Positions 41,442 through 50,282 of a stretch of DNA of 64,000 nucleotides are shown here, piece after piece. Positions within the stretch are counted from its first letter, which is position 1. Each line of letters starts with the position of its first letter. This DNA is from an uncultured Dehalococcoidia bacterium. Lineage in GTDB: Bacteria > Chloroflexota > Dehalococcoidia > Lucifugimonadales > JAAXIE01. The stretch is taken from assembly GCA_951813255.1 (NCBI GenBank), contig OX638353.1, forward strand, positions 1,116,001-1,180,000, read 5' to 3'. Below the pieces are notes generated by a model, which did not search any database, was not told where the DNA came from, and saw nothing but the letters and a program-made list of their open reading frames with translations. Made by a program: the position numbers and the translations under genes.

Positions 41442-42743
41442 TCATCGTACACTCTCAGGCGGCGTACCTTGGGGCAACGACGCCAGCTCGGCAATATCGC
41501 GGCGGTAGTAAGAGTCCTCAAAGCTGATCTTGCCAATATTGGCGTAAGCCCGGCTCCGCGCACCCGACAGGTCGTTCCCACGTCCCACAACCGTGAGCAC
41601 GCGTCCACCATCAGCCAGCAGCGTGTTGCCCGTGCCGGAAACAGAAGTGCCAGCATGGAACACGAGAACATCGTCGTCGATGTCGCGGAGCCCATAGAGG
41701 GGCAGCCCGCGCCGGTAATCGCCGGGGTAGCCGCCCGACACCAGCACCACACCCACACAGGCTTCGTCGGACCAATTACTCTCGTAGCGGGAGATGTCGC
41801 CTTCGACGCAGGCTTGCATAACAGAGAGCAGGTCACCTTCAAGGAGAGGCAGCAGTACTTGGGCTTCAGGGTCGCCCAAGCGGCAGTTGAACTCCAGTAG
41901 CTTGGGGCCTTCGTCGGTGAGCATCAGGCCAGCGTAGAGGACGCCCCGGTAAGGAGTGCCCCGCTCGGTCATGGCCGTGACGGTGGGCTGCATGATGGTC
42001 CGTTGCACCTGCTCCTGTAGCTGGCGGGTCCAAGTAGTTGGAGGGGTGTAGCAACCCATGCCACCTGTGTTCAAGCCGTGGTCGCCATCAAGGGCACGCT
42101 TGTAGTCGCAGGCAGCCACCATGGGCGAGAGACGTTCACCATCACAGAAGGCGAACACGCTGATTTCGGGACCAACCAAGCACTCCTCGAGCACCACCGT
42201 ATCACCCGCAGCGCCAAAAGCCCGTTCTCGCATACACAAGTGAAGGCCGGCCAATGCCTGTTCGCGGTCTTTACATAAGAGCGCGCCCTTACCTGCCGCC
42301 AAGCCGTCGGCCTTCACGACTATGGGACCTTGGTGTCTTGAGACAAATTCCTCAGCCTGAGGGGCATCGCTGAACACTTTGAATTCCGGGCCGGGCACAC
42401 CCAACTCCTGGGTAAGGCAGCGGGCGAAAGACTTACTCCACTCCAAACGGGCTGCTTCCCGAGTGGCCCCAAATACCGCAAGGCCATGTTGCTGGAAGGT
42501 GTTGGCTAAGCCAGCAGCCAGTGGGATTTCGGGGCCGACCACAGTGAGGTCCACGCAACGGTCCCGGGCCAAAAGGAGAAGCCCATCCACGTCATCGGCT
42601 GCGACAGGGACATTCTCGGCAATGGCGGCAGTGCCTCCGTTACCAGGGGCCATCAACAGGCGATCCACGGAGCTACTCTGGCGCAGCTTCCACGCAAGGG
42701 CGTGCTCACGCGCACCGCCACCTACCACCAGAACGTCCGTCAT
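41442..42743 (-). CDS. purD: Phosphoribosylamine--glycine ligase
   Basis: The 433-residue ATP-grasp enzyme makes GAR. It shows VLVVGGGAREHALAWKL at the N-terminus, IVVKADGLAAGKGALLC in the ATP-grasp domain, GGMGCYTPP and LLEFNCRLGDPEAQVLLPLL. Length is typical. It is separated from guaA by 50 nt. Confidence 0.95.
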   Translation of the reverse strand: MTDVLVVGGGAREHALAWKLRQSSSVDRLLMAPGNGGTAAIAENVPVAADDVDGLLLLARDRCVDLTVVGPEIPLAAGLANTFQQHGLAVFGATREAARLEWSKSFARCLTQELGVPGPEFKVFSDAPQAEEFVSRHQGPIVVKADGLAAGKGALLCKDREQALAGLHLCMRERAFGAAGDTVVLEECLVGPEISVFAFCDGERLSPMVAACDYKRALDGDHGLNTGGMGCYTPPTTWTRQLQEQVQRTIMQPTVTAMTERGTPYRGVLYAGLMLTDEGPKLLEFNCRLGDPEAQVLLPLLEGDLLSVMQACVEGDISRYESNWSDEACVGVVLVSGGYPGDYRRGLPLYGLRDIDDDVLVFHAGTSVSGTGNTLLADGGRVLTVVGRGNDLSGARSRAYANIGKISFEDSYYRRDIAELASLPQGTPPESVR

Positions 42744-42793
42744 GAGGCTTGGCTTGAGGCGGGGGCGGAGGTATCAGCCGTTATCATTCGGCC

Positions 42794-44455
42794 CTATTCC
42801 CATTCAATGGTCCCGGGGGGCTTGCTGGTGATGTCGTAGACCACGCGGGTGACACCGGGAACCTCGTTGCAGATACGGTTGGAGATGCGGGACAGTACCT
42901 CGTAGGGCAGGCGCACCCAATCGGCGGTCATGGCATCCTCACTGGAGACGGCACGTATGGCGGCCACATGGCCGTAGGCGCGGAAATCGCCGGTCACGCC
43001 TACGCTCTGGGTATCGGTGAGGACAGCGAAGGTCTGCCACAGCTGGTGGTAGAGGTTCGAGTCTTTGATTTCGTCAATGACGATCCAGTCGCAGGCCCGC
43101 AGCATCTCCAATTTCTCCGCCGTCACGTCGCCCATGACTCGAATGGCCAAGCCTGGACCGGGAAAGGGCTGGCGATGGACCACCTCAGGTGGCAGACCCA
43201 AGGCGAGTCCCACATCTCGGACCTCATCCTTGAACAGTTCCCTGAGGGGCTCCACCAACTTCAGCGTCATGTGTTCGGGAAGGCCACCCACGTTGTGGTG
43301 GGTCTTGATCTTCGCGGAGGCGCTGTTCCCCGGGGTCTGGCTCTCGATCACGTCGGGGTAGAGGGTCCCTTGAGCTAGGTATTCGGTGTCGCCCAGCTCT
43401 GCGGCCGACTCTTCGAAAACTCGAATGAACTCCTCGCCGACGACGCGTCTCTTCTCCTCGGGGTCGACTACACTCTGCAGACGCCGCAGGAACCGTTCCG
43501 AGGCATCGACATAAAGCATATTGAGGTTGAGCTTATTCTGGAAGGTATCTAAGACTCGTTCCGGCTCCTCGCGCCGCATCAGCCCATTGTTCACGAATAT
43601 TGAGGTGAGCTGATTGCCGATGGCCTCGTGAATAAGGGCCGCTGTTACAGCCGAGTCCACGCCACCAGACAGGGCACAAATCACCTTGCCGGAGCCTACC
43701 TGCTCTCGGACTGCTTTCACTGACTGATCGATGAAGTTGTCGGGGGTCCATTTGGCATCACATTGACATACGCCAAAAAGGAAGTTCTCCAGAATGGCCT
43801 TGCCGTTGTCGGTATGCACCACCTCGGGGTGGAACTGGAGCCCCAGGATGTTCCCCCCGTTACCAATGGCAGCCATGGGTGAGCTATCAGTGTGAGCAAG
43901 AGAGCGGAACCCCGGAGGTAGCTCCACGATATGGTCGGAGTGGCTCATCCATACCGGCATTGAGGGTGGCAGGTTGGCAAAGATCGACCCATCGGCTTCG
44001 TCCTGGTGCAGGACGGCATGGCCGTACTCCCGCGCCTCAGCAGGATCAACTCTACCCCCAAGTTGCTGCACCAATGCTTGGGTGCCGTAGCAGATCCCCA
44101 GTATGGGCAGACCGTGTTGGTACACCCACGGTTGTGGCATTGGGGCGCCCTCGTCGTACACCGAAGCTGGGCCTCCCGAGAGGATAATGCCACGAGGGTT
44201 AGACGCGGACACTTCCGCCCAAGAAGCAGTGGGGGGCACAACGGCACAGTAGACGCGCATCTCCCTCACCCGTCGCGCGATGAGGCGGCTGTACTGAGAG
44301 CCGAAGTCGACCACAACTACACCATGGGCACCGCTTGAGTCGGCCCCGTCGGATGGAGTGCCTGCCCTTTCCTGAGCAATCTCCAAGTAGGCAGACACTT
44401 CCAAGTGGTCACTGGTGGATACCCTTCTACCGGAGTCGGCGTGTCTCTCACTCAT
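42794..44455 (-). CDS. guaA: GMP synthase (glutamine-hydrolysing)
   Basis: The 553-residue product starts MSERHADSGRR; the frame further upstream crosses the promoter. It has a class I glutamine amidotransferase domain (VVVDFGSQYSRLIARR, nucleophile Cys in ILGICYGTQ, HPEVVHT), then the ATP-pyrophosphatase loop ALSGGVDSAVTAALI, and a C-terminal dimerisation domain ending RVVYDITSKPPGTIEWE. An extension of about 40 residues before the first strand is not usual. It heads the purine operon from its own promoter. Confidence 0.94.
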   Translation of the reverse strand: MSERHADSGRRVSTSDHLEVSAYLEIAQERAGTPSDGADSSGAHGVVVVDFGSQYSRLIARRVREMRVYCAVVPPTASWAEVSASNPRGIILSGGPASVYDEGAPMPQPWVYQHGLPILGICYGTQALVQQLGGRVDPAEAREYGHAVLHQDEADGSIFANLPPSMPVWMSHSDHIVELPPGFRSLAHTDSSPMAAIGNGGNILGLQFHPEVVHTDNGKAILENFLFGVCQCDAKWTPDNFIDQSVKAVREQVGSGKVICALSGGVDSAVTAALIHEAIGNQLTSIFVNNGLMRREEPERVLDTFQNKLNLNMLYVDASERFLRRLQSVVDPEEKRRVVGEEFIRVFEESAAELGDTEYLAQGTLYPDVIESQTPGNSASAKIKTHHNVGGLPEHMTLKLVEPLRELFKDEVRDVGLALGLPPEVVHRQPFPGPGLAIRVMGDVTAEKLEMLRACDWIVIDEIKDSNLYHQLWQTFAVLTDTQSVGVTGDFRAYGHVAAIRAVSSEDAMTADWVRLPYEVLSRISNRICNEVPGVTRVVYDITSKPPGTIEWE

Positions 44456-44465
44456 AACACAGGTT

Positions 44466-44493
44466 ATTGTAGCACCATTCGCCCTGACTACAA
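44466..44493 (-). promoter_or_regulatory. Promoter of guaA and the purine operon
   Basis: On the - strand TTGTAG and TACAAT are 16 nt apart, with TG one base before the -10 (TGCTACAAT). The -10 lies 10 nt before the ATG, leaving a leader of only about 3 nt. Confidence 0.5.
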
Positions 44494-44533
44494 GGGGTAG
44501 GGTGCAGGAAGGCCAGGCGGGAGGCCCATAAAC

Positions 44534-44562
44534 TCGACCCAAGGTAGCACCCGTGCTATACT
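44534..44562 (+). promoter_or_regulatory. Promoter of the tsaC-pgk-apgM run
   Basis: TCGACC and the extended -10 TGCTATACT are separated by 17 nt. It is back to back with the guaA promoter. The tsaC start lies 54 nt downstream. Confidence 0.5.
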
Positions 44563-44616
44563 CGGTCAAGCTGGGAACGGGCACCGCCCGCACTTTGTCT
44601 CAGCTGTGAGAACAGG

Positions 44617-45228
44617 TTGTCCGAAGACCGGATAGAGCGAGCAGTAGATCGTCTGCGTCAGGGAGGCCTTGTTGCCTTCCCAACCGACACTTTGTATGCG
44701 CTGGGAGCCGACCCCTTCAACCCGCAAGCCGTACAGCGGGTATTCCGTGCCAAGCACAGGCCGCCGAATATGGGTCTCCCACTGCTTCTCTCCGATGCCA
44801 ACATGCTAGAGCAAGCGGTGTCAGAAGTTCCGGCACTGGCCCATGCCTTGGCCGGCAAGTTCTGGCCTGGCTCACTGACCATCGTGCTTCCCAAAGCGAG
44901 AGCGGTATCAGACTTGGTGACGGGCGGGCTGGACACAGTGGCTGTGCGTGTCCCAGATCATCCACTGGCCTTGCGCATGTTGGCAGCACTGGGTCAACCG
45001 GTAATCGGCACCAGCGCCAACGTGACCGGCGGCCCCGACCCAGACACCCCCGAGCAAGTACGTGAACAGTTGGGGGTATCGTGCGACATGGTGCTGGACG
45101 ATGGCGAATGCGCAGTGGGCGTTTCCTCCACCATCGTCGACCTCTCAGGTGCCCGTCCCACGCTGGTTCGGGCTGGAGCCGTGCCGTGGGAAGAGCTTGA
45201 GTCCTTCATGGCGGCCAACACGGGATAG
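44617..45228 (+). CDS. tsaC: L-threonylcarbamoyladenylate synthase
   Basis: The 203-residue YrdC-type enzyme makes the threonylcarbamoyl-AMP used for t6A at position 37 of ANN-decoding tRNAs. It shows GGLVAFPTDTLYALGADPFN, the Lys/Arg-lined pocket in FRAKHRPPNMGLPLLL, FWPGSLTIVLP and PVIGTSANVTGG. The start is TTG. There is no SUA5 C-terminal domain, so it is the TsaC form. The next gene starts 1 nt after its stop. Confidence 0.9.
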   Translation: MSEDRIERAVDRLRQGGLVAFPTDTLYALGADPFNPQAVQRVFRAKHRPPNMGLPLLLSDANMLEQAVSEVPALAHALAGKFWPGSLTIVLPKARAVSDLVTGGLDTVAVRVPDHPLALRMLAALGQPVIGTSANVTGGPDPDTPEQVREQLGVSCDMVLDDGECAVGVSSTIVDLSGARPTLVRAGAVPWEELESFMAANTG

Positions 45229-45229
45229 C

Positions 45230-46057
45230 ATGGAGACCTCCCTGATACACCAATTGGGTGCCGACCTGCAAGCCGAAGTGGAGCGCGCAGTGGCCAGCCC
45301 CGTGCAACTGCTGCACGACATGTTGTCCTTCCAAGTGCGAGGCGGCGCCATCCCGGACAATGTCCGGCGGGAGGGGCATCCTCGAGGCATCCTGTGTCTT
45401 GTGGTGTGTCACGCCCTGTCCGGGGACCACCGCAGAGCCCTGCCTGCCGCAGCCGCCGTCGAACTGGCGCACCAGCAGTTCCTGGTGCACCGGGGCATTG
45501 GCGTGACGGGCAACCAGGTGACGGGCGACAGTACGCGGATTGAAGGACACTGGGGTTCAGGCCAGGCCATCAACGCCGGAGATGGGCTACACGCCAAGTC
45601 ACGGCTCTGCGTCATGCGCCTTGCGGAGCATGGATGCGATGATGAGGCTGTTCTGGGAGCCCTGCGCATGCTGGATGACGCCTACGCCCGCACCTGCGAA
45701 AGCCTGCATACGGAGTTGCTGGCAGCAGGAAGCCCTCAGAGTCAGGCATGGAACCCCAACACGGGGTCTTTGATGGGATGCGCTGCGCAGTTGGCCTCCC
45801 TGCTCGCCGGCAAAAACGCCTCAATGCAACAATTGGCGCTTGAAAGTGGCTCTGACTTGGGGGCAGCACTGCAAATTCAGGAAGACGCCGTTACCTCTGG
45901 TGAGAGCCAAGCCAGTCTCGATCCGGACGGTCTACTAAAGGTGCTTCATGCAAGAGAGGGCCTTTCCCGCCTTGGCGTCGGCGAGTCTCACTTGGATGAT
46001 CTGGAACGGTTGCTCGGTCTAACCTCAGCGGAGGGCGCAGAGGAGAAACTTGGCTAA
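45230..46057 (+). CDS. Polyprenyl synthetase-like protein lacking catalytic motifs (pseudoenzyme)
   Basis: The 275-residue protein aligns by eye over its length with trans-isoprenyl diphosphate synthases: ALPAAAAVELAHQQFLVH, then HWGSGQAINAGDGLHAKS, NTGSLMGCAAQLASLLAG and LGAALQIQED. The first Asp-rich motif DDxxD after the LVH helix is RGIGV, the RRG that should follow is absent, the KT Lys is Asn (NTGSL), and the second DDxxD is EDAVT. It therefore cannot bind Mg-diphosphate in the normal way. It overlaps pgk by 8 nt, so it is maintained in an operon and may have a structural or regulatory role. Confidence 0.75.
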   Translation: METSLIHQLGADLQAEVERAVASPVQLLHDMLSFQVRGGAIPDNVRREGHPRGILCLVVCHALSGDHRRALPAAAAVELAHQQFLVHRGIGVTGNQVTGDSTRIEGHWGSGQAINAGDGLHAKSRLCVMRLAEHGCDDEAVLGALRMLDDAYARTCESLHTELLAAGSPQSQAWNPNTGSLMGCAAQLASLLAGKNASMQQLALESGSDLGAALQIQEDAVTSGESQASLDPDGLLKVLHAREGLSRLGVGESHLDDLERLLGLTSAEGAEEKLG

Positions 46058-47237
46058 GCGAGGCCTACAGGACGTGTCCGTGCGAAATCAGCGAGTGCTG
46101 GTGCGGGTCGACTTCAATGTCCCCATCGAGCAGGGACCCGAGTACATCGCCTCCTACGACCATCGCCTTCGTCAGACACTCCCCACCATCCAGCATCTCC
46201 AACGGCAGGGGGCCAGTATCATCCTGTGCTCCCACTTGGGTCGGCCCGGAGGGAAGGCCCTGAACGAGTTGCGTCTCTGGCCTGTAGGCGACCGGCTGGC
46301 GGTCCTGTTGGGGTCGAAGGTCACATCCATCGACCAGTGCGTAGGTGGCTGCGTTTCAACTGCCGTGGGCAACATGTCACCCGGCGATGTGCTGCTCTTG
46401 GAGAATCTCAGGTTCCACGTCGAGGAAGAGGCCAACGACCCTGGGTTCGCCCAGCAGCTAGCCGCAGAGGCAGACCTGTTCGTCATGGACGCCTTCGCTG
46501 TGGCCCACCGTGCCCATGCATCGACGGTTGGCGTACCCCAGTATCTCCCTTCGTGCGCAGGCATGCTGCTGCAGCGGGAGATTGAGTACCTGGACCGGGC
46601 TTTGGCATCACCGGAAAAGCCGGTGGGTGCCCTGCTGGGCGGAGCCAAGGTCAGCGATAAGATCACCCTGTTGAACAACCTGCTGGGCAGGGTGGACCGG
46701 GTCTGTATAGGCGGTGCCATGGCGTGTACCTTCCTCAAGGCCCAAGGCTACGGTGTTGGGGCCTCCATAGTGGAAGAAGACAGGCTGGAATATGCCTCTT
46801 CCTTCCTGGAACGAGCCTCGACAGAAGGCATGCAGGTGCTGCTTCCCAGCGATGTCACTGTGGCAGCGAGCTTGGATGAAACACACACACAGACATCCAA
46901 CGCCCACGCCATACCTCAAGGTCTCAGTGTTTTCGACATCGGCCCCCAGACGGCTAGTGCCTATGGAGCGTTGCTAGCCGAGTGCAAGACCATCATCTGG
47001 AACGGCCCAATGGGGGTGTTCGAACGGGACCCCTTCAGACCTGGCACCGAGCGAGTCGCTGAAGCTGTGGCCACCAGCGATGCCGTCTCCATCGTGGGAG
47101 GAGGCTCTACCGCCGAGGTGGTGGAGACCTTGGGGCTGAGCGACAAGATAGCCCACGTTTCCACCGGTGGAGGCGCAGCTTTGGAATACCTGGAAGGGAA
47201 GGAACTTCCGGGCATAGCGGCCCTGCCGGACGAATAG
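46050..47237 (+). CDS. pgk: Phosphoglycerate kinase
   Basis: The 395-residue two-domain kinase transfers phosphate between 1,3-bisphosphoglycerate and ADP. It shows VLVRVDFNVPIE, ILCSHLGRPGG, LLLENLRFHVEEE, ALLGGAKVSDKI, IIWNGPMGVFE and SIVGGGSTAEVVETLG with the C-terminal STGGGAALEYLEG. The usual NDAFG(T/S)AHR reads MDAFAVAHR. The TTG start overlaps the preceding gene by 8 nt. Confidence 0.95.
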   Translation: MAKRGLQDVSVRNQRVLVRVDFNVPIEQGPEYIASYDHRLRQTLPTIQHLQRQGASIILCSHLGRPGGKALNELRLWPVGDRLAVLLGSKVTSIDQCVGGCVSTAVGNMSPGDVLLLENLRFHVEEEANDPGFAQQLAAEADLFVMDAFAVAHRAHASTVGVPQYLPSCAGMLLQREIEYLDRALASPEKPVGALLGGAKVSDKITLLNNLLGRVDRVCIGGAMACTFLKAQGYGVGASIVEEDRLEYASSFLERASTEGMQVLLPSDVTVAASLDETHTQTSNAHAIPQGLSVFDIGPQTASAYGALLAECKTIIWNGPMGVFERDPFRPGTERVAEAVATSDAVSIVGGGSTAEVVETLGLSDKIAHVSTGGGAALEYLEGKELPGIAALPDE

Positions 47238-47273
47238 GCACGAGGCATACGAACAAAGCCAGATGCTCAGAGG

Positions 47274-47279
47274 TATACA
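47274..47279 (+). promoter_or_regulatory. -10 box of apgM (leaderless)
   Basis: TATACA is followed by 6 nt and the ATG at 47286. No ribosome binding site is present in the 48-nt gap after pgk. Confidence 0.4.
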
Positions 47280-47285
47280 CATAAT

Positions 47286-48497
47286 ATGAGTGCAATTGAC
47301 GACGAGGCCCTGCGGGGCTCTTTCGTAACCACGCCCTCAAAGATATTGTTGCTAGTGGTGGACGGCCTCGGTGGTCTGCCCGACCCCGACACGCGTCTGT
47401 CGGAGCTGGAGACGGCTAACCTTCCCAACCTGGATGCTCTGGCACATGAGAGCGCCTGTGGAATGACCCTGCCCGTCCAACCGGGCGTCGCCCCCGGCAG
47501 CGGCCCCGGGCACCTTGCCCTCTTCGGTTACGACCCGGTCAAATACATGATCGGCAGGGGGGCGCTGGAGGCCTTGGGCATTGACGTCGACTTGCAGGAA
47601 GGTGACGTTGCAGCTCGGGGCAACTTCTGCACTGTCGATGACCAAGGCAACCTAACTGACCGACGGGCGGGCCGGATACCCACCGCGGAGAGCGCCCCCC
47701 TTTGCCACATGTTGCAAGACATAACACTGGATGGCGTGAGCGCTACCGTTTACCCTGTGCAGGATTACAGGTTCGTACTGCATCTACGTGGAACGGATTT
47801 GAGCGATCAGGTCGGCGAAACAGACCCGCAGCAGACGGGAGTGCCTCCCCTGGAAGCGCAGGCACTATCGCCGGAAGGCGCTAGGACCGCTTCGGCAGTG
47901 CGCCAGTTCGTCGACACAGCAGCCAGAATGCTGTCGGAACGTGACCGGGCCAATATGTTGATGCTGCGGGGCTTCTCCCAGTTGCCTCACCTGCCTTCGA
48001 TGGGCCAGGCTTTTGGCTTGAACCCTGGAGCCATCGCCGCCTACCCCATGTACCGCGGCCTCGCATCTATCGCTGGTATGCGGGTCATGCCCACTGGAAG
48101 CACCTTTACCGACGAGGTCTATACCTTGAGGGAGCACTATCACGAACACGATTTCTTCTTCCTGCACTACAAGCCGGCCGATGCTGCCGGAGAGGATGGC
48201 GATTTCAAAGGTAAGGTGGAGGCTTTGGAGGCACTGGACCGGCATATACCCGACCTGTTGGACTTGGGTCCAGACGTCCTGATTGTCGCTGGCGACCACT
48301 CCACACCTTCCATAATGGCAGCCCATAGCTGGCATCCCGTCCCATTCTTGCTGCGCTCCAAGTGGACGAGAGGAGAAGGGGTCGATGCCTTCTCCGAGCG
48401 CGACTGCGCAGCGGGCTCTCTGGGCACCTTCCCTGCCAGCCATGTGATGACGCTGGCTACAGCCCACGCAGGCAAACTCCTCAAGTTCGGGCCGTAG
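47286..48497 (+). CDS. apgM: 2,3-bisphosphoglycerate-independent phosphoglycerate mutase, archaeal type
   Basis: The 403-residue member of the alkaline-phosphatase superfamily interconverts 3- and 2-phosphoglycerate. It shows LLLVVDGLGGLPDP (first metal Asp), GVAPGSGPGHLALFGYDP with the catalytic Ser, FFFLHYKPADAAGEDGDF, and VAGDHSTPSIMAAHSWHPVP (second metal site). At this length and with this order it is the ApgM/aPGAM type, not the 510-residue GpmI. Confidence 0.92.
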   Translation: MSAIDDEALRGSFVTTPSKILLLVVDGLGGLPDPDTRLSELETANLPNLDALAHESACGMTLPVQPGVAPGSGPGHLALFGYDPVKYMIGRGALEALGIDVDLQEGDVAARGNFCTVDDQGNLTDRRAGRIPTAESAPLCHMLQDITLDGVSATVYPVQDYRFVLHLRGTDLSDQVGETDPQQTGVPPLEAQALSPEGARTASAVRQFVDTAARMLSERDRANMLMLRGFSQLPHLPSMGQAFGLNPGAIAAYPMYRGLASIAGMRVMPTGSTFTDEVYTLREHYHEHDFFFLHYKPADAAGEDGDFKGKVEALEALDRHIPDLLDLGPDVLIVAGDHSTPSIMAAHSWHPVPFLLRSKWTRGEGVDAFSERDCAAGSLGTFPASHVMTLATAHAGKLLKFGP

Positions 48498-48499
48498 AT

Positions 48500-49267
48500 A
48501 TGCCACCACCCATAGTAGCCGGCAACTGGAAGATGCACACTTCAATCCCCGAAGGAGTGCGTTTGGCCTCCCAAGTAGCGGGCAATGTCGGCGTGCCCGA
48601 AGGTATTGAAGTAGTCCTCTGCCCGCCCTTCATATCTCTGTCCGCAGTGGCGCAGGCCCTGCAGGGTACAGGGATTGAGGTCGGGGCCCAGAATATGCAC
48701 TTCGAAGAGCGTGGCGCCTTCACCGGGGAGGTTGCTCCGGGCATGCTGTCTAGCCTTTGCAGCTTTGTCATACTGGGCCACTCCGAAAGGCGCGCCCTCT
48801 TCGGTGAGTCCGACGACATGGTGAACCGAAAGGTGGGCTCCGCCGTTGCTGCCGGCCTGCGCCCAATCCTGTGCGTAGGCGAAACGCTGACTGAACGGGA
48901 GGAAGGGCGCGCATCTCAAGTGATCTCCGAACAGTTGCGGGGCGGCTTGACGGGACTGCAGAGCGTGCCAGGATTGGTGGTGGCTTACGAGCCCGTCTGG
49001 GCCATCGGCACTGGCCAAGCCGCCACTCCCGAAATAGCCGAAGAGATCATGGGAGGGGTCATCAGTCCGGTGCTTCAGGAACTCCTAGGCACGCCAGTGT
49101 CCCAAGAAGTACCTCTGCTCTATGGAGGCAGCGTGAACCCCGGAAACATCGCCAGCTTTGCAGCACAGGATTCCGTATCGGGGGCTCTGGTAGGCGGGGC
49201 GAGCTTGGATGCCTCTCAGTTCGCTGAAATCGTGCGGCTCACCGTTGGCGCCAAGGATCTGGGCTAG
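48500..49267 (+). CDS. tpiA: Triosephosphate isomerase
   Basis: The 255-residue TIM barrel starts 2 nt after apgM. Catalytic residues are Lys in AGNWKMH (residues 7-13), His94 in LGHSERR and Glu164 in AYEPVWAIGTG; the phosphate loop LYGGSVNPGNI follows. It is complete and of typical length. Confidence 0.95.
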   Translation: MPPPIVAGNWKMHTSIPEGVRLASQVAGNVGVPEGIEVVLCPPFISLSAVAQALQGTGIEVGAQNMHFEERGAFTGEVAPGMLSSLCSFVILGHSERRALFGESDDMVNRKVGSAVAAGLRPILCVGETLTEREEGRASQVISEQLRGGLTGLQSVPGLVVAYEPVWAIGTGQAATPEIAEEIMGGVISPVLQELLGTPVSQEVPLLYGGSVNPGNIASFAAQDSVSGALVGGASLDASQFAEIVRLTVGAKDLG

Positions 49268-49277
49268 CGGAAACGGT

Positions 49278-50240
49278 GTGATACCGCTCAGCCCCCACCC
49301 CCGTGTCGAGGCCCCCCGCTTAGTGGCAATAGTAGGCCCTACAGCCACAGGCAAGAGCCAGTTGGCCCTCGACCTCGCCAAGGCCTTCCGCGGTCAGATT
49401 GTTAGTGCAGACAGCCGTCAGGTCTACAGGTACATGGATATTGGCACCGCCAAGCCCTCCGAAGCAGACAGGCAAGAGGTCCTCCACCATCTGCACGACC
49501 TGCAAGACCCAGACGAACGGTTCGACTTAGCGACATTCCTCAACCTAGCAACAGAAGCCATCGACGGCGCTCTTGAGCAAGGCCAGCTTCCCATCGTGGC
49601 AGGAGGCTCCGGCCAATATGTGTGGGCCTTGCTGGAGGGTTGGCAGCTACCCGTCACTCCACCCAACGAGGAGTTGCGGGCCACTCTGGAATCCCAAGAC
49701 CCTGACGTACTGCACCGCCGCTTGGCCTCCATTGACCCCGGCGCAGCTTCGCGCATCCACCCCAACAATCTGCGGCGCCTGGTACGCGCGCTGGAGGTGA
49801 GGCAGACCGACCAGTTACCCGCTTCAGTAGATTCCCCAAAGGACCCCCGTTACCACACCCTGGTCATCGGGCTGAACATGGAACGTGAAGCCCTGTACCG
49901 ACGTATCGACCAACGGGTGGACGCGATGATGGAGGCTGGACTGCTGGATGAGGTACATGGCCTCCTGGACGCAGGTTACGACCCGGCCCTCCCTTCGATG
50001 CAAAGCACGGGGTACCGGGAACTGGCACAGCATTTGCAGGGTGAAATCGAGTTGTCGGAAGCAGTGCAGCGTGTCAAATATGCCACACACCGCTTGGCAC
50101 GCCGTCAATACATGTGGTTCAGGCCAACCGACCCTCGCATCTGCTGGCTGGACGCCTCTACAAACCCCTATGAGGAGGCTGCGCGCTTGGTGCTTCGCTT
50201 TCTGGGGAACAGAGCTGCCTATGATACAATGCCAGCCTAG
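49278..50240 (+). CDS. miaA: tRNA dimethylallyltransferase
   Basis: The 320-residue enzyme adds a dimethylallyl group to A37 of UNN-decoding tRNAs. It has the P-loop VAIVGPTATGKSQLALDLA, the DSRQVYRYMDIGTAKP motif, HHLHDLQDPDE, IVAGGSGQYVWALLEG, and late YATHRLARRQYMWF. The GTG start is preferred since the upstream frame lies within tpiA. Confidence 0.93.
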   Translation: MIPLSPHPRVEAPRLVAIVGPTATGKSQLALDLAKAFRGQIVSADSRQVYRYMDIGTAKPSEADRQEVLHHLHDLQDPDERFDLATFLNLATEAIDGALEQGQLPIVAGGSGQYVWALLEGWQLPVTPPNEELRATLESQDPDVLHRRLASIDPGAASRIHPNNLRRLVRALEVRQTDQLPASVDSPKDPRYHTLVIGLNMEREALYRRIDQRVDAMMEAGLLDEVHGLLDAGYDPALPSMQSTGYRELAQHLQGEIELSEAVQRVKYATHRLARRQYMWFRPTDPRICWLDASTNPYEEAARLVLRFLGNRAAYDTMPA

Positions 50241-50282
50241 CCTCCTACCCGACCAGAGATAACATAACGACACGGACCTACT

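Noticed and set aside
41442..41842. N-terminal extension of the acidic protein gene into purD
   Set aside because: The sequence is out-of-frame purD; a good AGGGAG site precedes the MMEWADD start.
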